DNA of 64,000 bases, from NCBI GenBank assembly GCA_029378245.1, contig JARKIF010000026.1, positions 558,001 through 622,000 of the forward strand. The letters run 5' to 3'. The translations under genes and the position numbers were made by a program. Positions 56,674 through 64,000 of this stretch are shown here, in pieces (within the stretch, counting starts at the first letter, position 1; the number at the start of each line of letters is the position of its first letter). Below the pieces are notes generated by a model, which did not search any database, was not told where the DNA came from, and saw only the letters and a list, made by a program, of their open reading frames with translations. The stretch is from Roridomyces roridus (taxonomy: Eukaryota; Basidiomycota; Agaricomycetes; Agaricales; Mycenaceae).

Positions 56674-56951
56674 TACTGTAGCATTACGACCATATGTTCA
56701 CGGGGTGTCCCGCGTCACTCGACATGTTCACTGGATAGCAAGTTCATGGATCAAATATCACTCGGCACTCGGATCAAAATACTATATCGGGAAGTTCGGC
56801 ACATCGGCCATCATTCGCATCAGACGGCACTGCGGCCGGAGTCCAGCTTTTCGACCAAAATCTCAGCCGTCACCGTCACCAAGGTCAAATAAGTTCAGTT
56901 CACGGGCGCCCGTCACCCGTCACCTGAACATGTGGTCGTAATGCTACAGTA
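56674..56951. mobile_element. MITE, Tc1/mariner type
   Basis: 278 bases bounded by inverted repeats of about 27 bases: TACTGTAGCATTACGACCA then TATGTTCA on the left; the right end is its reverse complement with one mismatch. TA at each outer end fits a TA target duplication. No ORF of note inside, so it would need a transposase in trans. Confidence 0.8.
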
Positions 56952-59380
56952 GTGAGCTCTGGGTCCTGTTGCCACAGAAGGTTCAAAGGAAGTCAGATAG
57001 CCTACTTATTCTTCTGCGATTAGCTAATGAGTGAGGACCAGGGCTTGGCAGTGTAAGGCCAACTGACTGCAAAAATGCACACAAACACTCTTCCTTGAGC
57101 TGTCCAGGGCACCGTGGGGCATTTTCAATCCTCTGCCAGTTGGATATTTGGACAGAGCAAGGGGGGATCAAAGGTTGATCAAAGGTGTCACAATCATCAC
57201 GTCACTGCAAACCGGATTCTCTACACAGCCACACAATCACATTTGCCTTGATTTCAACTTGATTTCTTGTTGATTTCACCCAACACACTGTGTACATTTT
57301 CACACAAGGAAGTTCTCGTCTATGCCGTGCTCTGCAACGGCCCATACTCCAAGTTGAATGTAGTGAGATAATCAAATCTAACCACAACTAATCTAATGCT
57401 GCTCGTGTATGTGTGTTCCGGGTAGCAGGACAGGTGTGCTGTCTGTCAAAACCTCGGTACAACAAAGGGGGACACTCGGGTGGTTCAAGGCTTGGGTGTT
57501 CAGTTCACTTGATCTCAAAGCTTAACTAGCCGGTGATGTATGTGCTCTAAACCTACTATAGAAATCGACAACACTCGAAGAATCTAACCAGATGAGTCAA
57601 GATACAGACGAATCTATATCCAACTAACCCAATCACGAAGCTCCGGGGCGAGTGACAACTATTGAATAGCGGGAATGTGGCGAGTATAAGTCCCTAGTAC
57701 AGGGCCTTGTAAAGGTTGTAGGGAATTGGGTGATATAGTCTCGGATACGATGTCGAAACAAAGTATTGTGAATTGAGATCCTTGATGTGAACCAAGAATG
57801 ACGATTCTAAAGCGTTTTGTAGATGGTAAAGCTTCACAGCTAACACAAAAGATAGATTGAGTTTGGCTAAAGCCGGGGTTTTTGCAATAAAGCAGGTATT
57901 TGGGTCTTTCGATCCCTTTTACACTGGTATCCGAAGACGACAGCGACCGATACAACACGGATTTCGTAGATTCCAACACTTCACAACTCTGAACACACAA
58001 ATAACCCTTGACAGACACACGATACGGCACAATCCAACAGATACTGATTCCAACACACTGATTCACACTCAAGTCACACACACAATAGCCAACAAACAAA
58101 TGTTTAGATTTTCAATAGCGATTGCTTAACTACGCAATGCACCGTCGAAAGCCTCGGACAAAACCCTTGATCGCAGCTGGTAGCTTGCTAGTGGGGGAAG
58201 TATCCGCTGCTTTCTTGGGTAGCACTCTATCTACTTTATACAGGTCCGAGAATCATATGATAGTACAAACGAATGGCGCAATAATTAGAAATGTCCTTGG
58301 TATCTGGAATGGAAACATCCTGATTGGTTGATTAGAACCGGCATCGTGTACGGCCGGTGTGCCAAGCCATGATTCCGCGTGGCGGACCTGACGATCCGTG
58401 ACTCCAACCTTGATCCATGACTCGACTGATTTTAGTGAAGTCGTATCCGACCTCTCCCTTGATTGTATACCTTCCAGACGTACGCCCATAAGTTGTAGGT
58501 CCAGAACGATACCCATATTTCCAACTACCTGTCCCGGATACCAGCAGATACTAGTTCGAAGACCAGTATCCGACCCGGATCCTCCTTGTCCCGACGGCTG
58601 ATGACAACTACGTCACTCCCTTCGGACCCGCTTCGGCGGTCTACTCATGTTTCAGGCTTTTCGGCCGACCTGCCCATCATCCCGTGAACTTCCGAACCTC
58701 CGAATTGCACTCGCACCAAGGTTCGAACGGCTGACAATCGTACAACGGTTAAGAACTTGTTTAATTGGTGTATCCCATGGGTAGAGCAGGTATCCACAAC
58801 TCCTACATGTTTCGGAGTGAGCCCGTCGGTCATATCCAGGTAATTACCCTTCAACCCGTACAGTACTCTTAAGTATCCACCACACTGACTGTCTCTGGGC
58901 TCAACATCAGTCTTGTACTGAGACGACTTAGCTAGGATACTACCTCTGAAATCGTGCAAAACGCGCGTTTTCAATGGCAGTCAAATTCCATGCTTATCAC
59001 CGGGGCTCAGCTTTAGCTCTCGCGGGTTTGGTTCTGGGCAATTTAATTGTCCGCACTGGTCTCACAGTTTGGAGGGTAAAATCTACTACTGTGCAGGGTG
59101 TTTTGCTAGGGCTTTTATACAATTTACGTGAAGAATATATATGGTATCTGTGATGCCAAGGCCTCGTCTGGCCAATAGCATTGTCGCTCTGATCGGTTTG
59201 TCAGGATTGCGTGCTTGATGCCTCAGTCAGCCGTCGATCCTCATGTGCTGCCGGAGGTTCCAGAACAATCCATCGGAGTATCTCTTTCCCTCGCAGACTG
59301 ACCTAGACCACACGACTCGACTATGTTCTGCCGCAGGTATTTCAACCAGCCTGGCGGGACTCTCCAGGTGAGTGTCCGAC
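56952..59380. other. Gene-free stretch, probably decayed retroelement DNA
   Basis: No coding region with a recognisable motif. 57301-57360 shares GGAAGTTCTCGT, TATGCCGTG and TGCAACGGCCC with 61275-61335, marking a dispersed repeat. The minus strand of 57660-58030 looks LTR-like in base pattern, but I found no paired end or primer site. Confidence 0.35.
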
Positions 59381-60010
59381 TAGAGAGCGGCACGAGTATC
59401 AAGTGCTGCGAATACTCGCAGCCTTTCACTCACAAGTACAAGTATTCATACTCGCGAGTGGCGGTGGCTTTGCTACTCATGCGAGTGCGAGTATTGGTTT
59501 CCAAAAAACCTTGGTACTGGTGAATATTCGCCTGGCCACCGTAAGCTCACGGAACCGACCTAGATAGGCAATTTGATCACCGGTATCACTCGGCATCACT
59601 CGGCATGCCGGCACGTGGCAATCCCTCCGTAATGTATGTCTATTCCTGGACAGAATTCAATTTACCTATCAGTCACTACCTGTTCATTGTCTGTGACCAT
59701 TTGAATTCAGATTTAATGGACTGCTCATTGGATGACCGATGACTCGAGAAACACTACTTGTCAGTCAATTCATTGAGATGACCTCGATTGTGACTCAAAG
59801 ATTACACCTTATCAATTAAGTGCTTGTAGGATTCTGCGCTGCCAAAGTGCATTCAAGCTGACCGAATGAAAATAGTTGCGAGTTTTGTGCGAGTTGCAAA
59901 TACTCGCGAATATTGCTTACTAATACACGAATATTCGCCATCAATACTCGTGCGAGTGCGAGTATGGTTTTCCCAGCTTCTGCAAATACTCATACTCGCA
60001 AATGTATACT
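59380..60010. repeat. Two clusters rich in ACTCGCGAGT/GCGAGTA motifs
   Basis: 59390-59500 and 59870-60005 carry many copies of ACTCGC, CGAGTA and the palindrome ACTCGCGAGT, in both orientations. Between them there is no recognised gene. Confidence 0.5.
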
Positions 60011-60289
60011 CCTGCCGCTCACTACTTATGTCCGACTCATCCGAGTCTTGCCATCACTCATCATGGTTTCTCTAGCTCTTGTTATATCCCATTCCGACTC
60101 CAACCGGAGTCCGGTTCCATACCGGACTCAGCCATGGGTGGCAGAATGCCTCACAGAGCAGCCTTTATCTAACATCACCCACTGATTGCTCACTGTTCTG
60201 GGTTTTGGGAGTGATGGAGGGATGTCCAGGTACAAGTTCATTGACAACTCTGGTAGCCCTTCACTCCCTCTACGACTCCGGTTTTTATG

Positions 60290-60405
60290 ATGGCATCAAT
60301 AATTGATGTGATTGTCCGGCACCGTTATTTAGTTGCCAACTTTGATGACTTTGACTTGCCATGTGAATCACGCCTTTTTGATCCCATCAATTATTGATGA
60401 CCTTT
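60290..60405. repeat. Pair of 15-base palindromes in inverted relation
   Basis: CATCAATAATTGATG near 60294 and CATCAATTATTGATG near 60387. Each is palindromic around one base and each is the reverse complement of the other. They bracket about 80 bases of AT-rich DNA. Could be a small foldback element. Confidence 0.5.
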
Positions 60406-61399
60406 GATGAGTGGCCGAGAAGCCGGTGTACCTCGGCCGGCCACCGAGGTACTTGGTCACCACCAAGTCAAGTGGACTTGGTGTCCAGCATTTCTTCAGC
60501 ATTTCTTTGGTTATTTCTTCAGCCATAGTAGCCATTACGAGAACTTCACTTGTTAAGTTCTCGTTCTTTTAGAATTTCAGTGGGCCAAATTTTGGGTAAG
60601 GTTTCAGACAATGGGACTTTTGATTAAGCCGGCTGTGCACTTTCCTTTTTGCGGCTACAATCACTGATTTTGACAGCTCCCATCAGCTCTTTTTTCTTTT
60701 TGCTCTAGAGCATCTAGTTTCTGCTCAATTGACTTGAGATTTTGCAGGTACACTTTTTGTTGCCTAAATTGAGTTTTGCTCTGCAAGAGTGGGGTCCCAT
60801 TTCCAATATTGTACATGACATTGTCAATTTACTCACTTTTTGTGATCACCTCATTGCAAGTTCACCAACAGTGCTGGGTCCCTGCAATGTGGGTTGGCTT
60901 GAAGCTTAGGAAGTATCAATGTGTACGGCACCTGTCAGAAAAATTGGAAAAATCTGTAGCGCTCAAAATAGCATGAACTCTGTGGGCTTGACCAAGTCAC
61001 TGGTTCCTAAACATCTGGGTGGCATATTGCTTGCACTGTCATTTCTTAACAAGGACACGGACTTTGGTGAGCTCTGGGTGTTATTTCTACAGTGCTACGT
61101 CCACTGGTGGCAGAAAGTGAGAAGCCTTTGGGCACTGTGATCTGACTTGATTAGTGATCACAAGTGATCATGTCATGTTTTTCATATCACACCAACTTGA
61201 GGTTGGTGTACAGCCACACACCCAACTCTTTTCCATGGTTCTTGGCTTTGAGTCTGATTGGCCAAGTTCAAACACCTGGAAGTTCTCGTATATGCCGTGT
61301 TTGCAACGGCCCCTCCCCCCAAGTTTTAACAGTTTCACTGCTAACTAGCAAGGCACCACAGATGTATGGTGCCTTGCCTATTGGCAAGGGTTGTTGGGC
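60406..61399. other. Gene-free stretch
   Basis: Only short ORFs without motifs. 61260-61340 holds the second copy of the repeat shared with 57301-57360. Confidence 0.3.
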
Positions 61400-61580
61400 C
61401 CATTAGGTGCCTTTGCAAAATCCGGAGAAAGTGAATCAATGGTGCTGCCCGAGTCAAACAGCACATAAGCAAGTACACCAGAAATTTCCACTTGAGCCGT
61501 GATACACTGCAAATTCTTGCGGAGGCGGGACGGTTGATCAATGTCGGAAACGGTGACGGTGACGAAACCTCCTTCCTGTT
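61400..61580 (-). pseudogene. Ty3/gypsy aspartic protease fragment
   Basis: Minus strand reads IDQPSRLRKNLQCITAQVEI, then SGVLAYVLFDSGSTIDSLSP and DFAKA. The D-S-G active site within VLFDSGSTIDS is the pattern of gypsy protease in fungi. An in-frame TAG after NNPCQ and the lack of flanking RT or integrase show a relic. The minus-strand sequence up to 61970 may be its gag region, but shows no zinc knuckle. Confidence 0.65.
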
Positions 61581-62318
61581 GACGTTGGGCAGGTGTTCAA
61601 GTCGGCGAGATGCAAAACAGATCGGCGAGTCGGAGCCAAGCGGTCAACAAGCGGTTCGGGCATTGGTATCACCCACTTCTTCTCTCGACACCTCATCCTG
61701 CGGATTGGCGGTTCGCTCGGGTGCCACCGTGCCAGAGCCATCGGGAACATGAGCAATGGCTCTTCCTTCGAGTTCTCAGCTTGCTGCCAGTATCCGAGCT
61801 CATCTGACCCAAAGGGAACACATCGTCGATTGTGAATGGGCAACAAAGGTTTACATAACAAGCTATTTGATCGCAGAGGCGAAACGCGGGGCCCAATAAC
61901 CTGTTGAAAAGTGAGTGTACAATCAATTGATTGCTCACAGAATGTACAACATCTGGCGGATTGAACTCGCAACCCCTCGTATATATACTACGTACTTACT
62001 CCGTCCCACTCCGGTTGCTCCCGCAGCCTTCTTACCAAGTCCGCAGTAAGTGACAAACAATATTACAAAGCACCCCTATCCCGACTCAAGTATTCCCGCT
62101 ACCTTTAGGTAAGGGTTTCTTATAGGGAGCAGGTTTTGACAGCTCTGGCAGTAAATCACATTTTCTCAGCACTTTTGACTCAGCGCATATCTTTTTGGCG
62201 GGTGCCGAAATACGGCTTGAAGCACAGCACTCGAGTGACCACATTCATGTAGAGTAATGTGATGGAATTACGTGGCGCTTGCGTGGCCACCTCTTTGTTT
62301 CCTACTACTACTAGTACT

Positions 62319-64000
62319 ATGTCTTCGCCTCGCTACGCAACATTCTGCAACCAACCCTTGTCGACGGCCTTCGACGGCCATTCAGATATCACCATGCTGT
62401 CCATATCATGGGTTCTGACCTCGGGAATCCCGACTATCGGAGCTACTACCTCGGGATTTCTAACACTGCCCCTCGTCGACGGCACCAACTCTTCTATGCT
62501 CATCAATGCTTCTGTGCACTCCGGAGACCTTGAATATGATCTTATCCTCGGGCGAGACTGGTTGACCTTCTGTCGCCAAACTCAGCCACAGACAACTTTT
62601 ACTTTGACCACCGGACCCATTCAGCCCGGCAAACTCTCCTCAAGTACCGTTTAGCAATCCAACTTTGATTCCCTTGCGCTAATGCTGCCTCAGACTCATC
62701 ATCCCTGCTGAAACCATCAAATGTAGAGCAGCCCCCGACCATGGATTCAGCTTTCGAGAGTAGGTTTTCCGTTTATGTCGTCTCCTAATCTTATCTACCC
62801 ACTACTGTAGACCTGGCATCTTCATCGATCCAATCACCGCCTGCTGCCCAGCGCATGGACACAGATGAGGAATCTCAACAAATCGCCGATGGGCTCGATG
62901 GTGAGATGCCGCTTATTGTTTCGTGATTCATTCTAATTGCTCCGTTGTTTAGTTATTGAATGCGCTGTTTGCAATGGCCGTCCAGCTTGCACCTGCGCAT
63001 CATCTTCCGACTTTGCTGTCCCTGCTGAAACTGCTGAACCTGCTGAACCTGTTGACTTGTCTGTTGTTGCTACTCGTATTATACGTGATATATTTCTTGG
63101 ATGTCATGTTACTCGTGCCCGTGTCTCCATCTTCCGTGCAAATTTTGACGCAATTCACCATGCCCTTGATTTGCATGCCATCCCTCATGCTGACATGAGC
63201 TTGATACAGTGTCGGCAAGCTTTAATCCATCATATCGCAACAGGTGCATGCGTTGACCATAAAGTAGATGCTTCGGCAACCGGGAGACGCCCAGATCGTT
63301 CCGGCTGTTTAGCTCTGTCTCAGGGTTTCGGGTCTGCATCTGAGATGTCCAAGGCAGTTTTGGAAATTGTGCTACAAGCCTCGGACAAGCAAATCTCCAC
63401 TGATAACTTGTTGCTTGTTGCTGCAGTTTTGAATGTACCATCGTCTGGCCGCCGTAATATAAGATTTAAACTTCGGAGAGGTCTACGTCGAGTTGCATCA
63501 AGTATAGCTGAAAATGATTCCGAACGACACTCGTCGGCTTCAATTGCAGACTTTTTCAACTCATTTGAGAGTCATAGAAAACCGGTTCTGGTGTCAATAG
63601 CTGCATTGCACTGTATTCAACTTCCTGAAAAGGGTGTTAACATGGATGCTCTGCGGACCTTGATTACGCAACATATTGTATCGGGTGATTGTGCTCAATT
63701 TGCTGATCCTCATCCACCGATTTCACTCCCCGATGGCCTCACAATTCCAAACTGTGCTGAAACTCGCGACGAATGGTATCTGAATTGCCTTGATGCTGAT
63801 TTCCAAGTTCATGTATTAACAGGTATATATGGCAGTAAAGCCCCACTGAACACCCTACGACGTATATTGACCAACCTCAATGTGGAACACGAGGGAGTGG
63901 ACAATGTTGGTCAATTACGACGCAGACTCAAAAGCTACATCACTGATTTGAGACGCGGTAAAAAAGTGCAAAGATCTCAGGAGCAGGAACGAGTTGCCCG
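62319..64000 (+). CDS. N-terminal part of a probable Helitron-type protein, running off the right edge
   Basis: ATG at 62319 (MSSPRYATFCNQPLSTAFDG). Exon 1 contains SGFLTLPLVDG and YDLILGRDWLTFC, then three short introns (starting at GTACCG near 62641, GTAGGT near 62761, GTGAGATG near 62900), each restoring frame. From about 62953 one frame stays open for more than 1 kb to the window end: VIECAVCNGRPACTCASSSD, ADFFNSFESHRKPVLVSIAA, LRTLITQHIVSGDCAQFADP, SLPDGLTIPNCAETRDEWYL, VLTGIYGSKAPLNTLRRILT and LKSYITDLRRGKKVQRSQEQ. I recall this domain order at the N-terminus of agaricomycete proteins that continue into a Helitron helicase-like domain, but that part lies outside, so the call is an inference. 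No lesion is seen. Confidence 0.6.

Noticed and set aside
57660..58030. A solo LTR on the minus strand
   Set aside because: No matching TG...CA ends, target duplication or primer site could be found by eye.

Overview
The window is nuclear DNA of an agaricomycete (mushroom-type basidiomycete). The signs are genes split by many ~45-60 bp GT-AG introns, a class II secreted peroxidase, a GT90/CAP10 glycosyltransferase, an NB-ARC/TPR receptor with the glycine-rich N-terminus common in Agaricales, and DIRS-like, copia, gypsy and Helitron-type sequences. Much of it is accessory DNA made of duplicated modules, relics and tRNA-like repeats. All exon models were derived by eye.

Layout. 1-7.6 kb: a secreted CBM18-GH18 chitinase gene (minus strand, running off the left edge), cut in a coding exon by a 5.2 kb DIRS-like tyrosine-recombinase retrotransposon (gag, RT-RNase H and YR all recognisable). 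8.3-10.0 kb: a decayed flavin monooxygenase. 10.3-35.3 kb: repeats of a module made of tRNA-like repeats, gene C (uncharacterised Cys-motif protein, minus), a GT90 glycosyltransferase (plus) and a long two-unit membrane protein gene (minus). Copy 1 keeps GT90 and the membrane gene with only a scrap of C. Copy 2 has a broken C, a deleted GT90 and a complete membrane gene. Copy 3 is an intact C. A copia LTR remnant and a type I membrane protein gene lie between copies 1 and 2. 35.5-44.6 kb: tRNA-like repeats, a class II peroxidase with a non-standard Mn site, an inverted peroxidase relic, a secreted FAD oxidoreductase and a C2H2 zinc-finger gene. 44.7-52 kb: two arrays of tRNA-like units around an FHA-RING (Dma-type) E3 ligase gene. 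52.4-56.1 kb: an NLR with about 15 near-identical 42-residue TPR units and a stop codon inside the array. 56.1-62.3 kb: no gene seen; a mariner-type MITE, palindromes and a gypsy protease relic. 62.3 kb to the right edge: the start of a probable Helitron-type protein gene.

The most unusual signal is 32 tRNA-like units on both strands. Each has a tRNA T-arm/B-box core (TTCGA or a one-base variant), and 30 of the 32 have a run of four or more T about 20-45 bases beyond it on the same strand, as expected for Pol III units. They fall in arrays, often about 300 bp apart, and lie at or near the edges of the duplicated modules.
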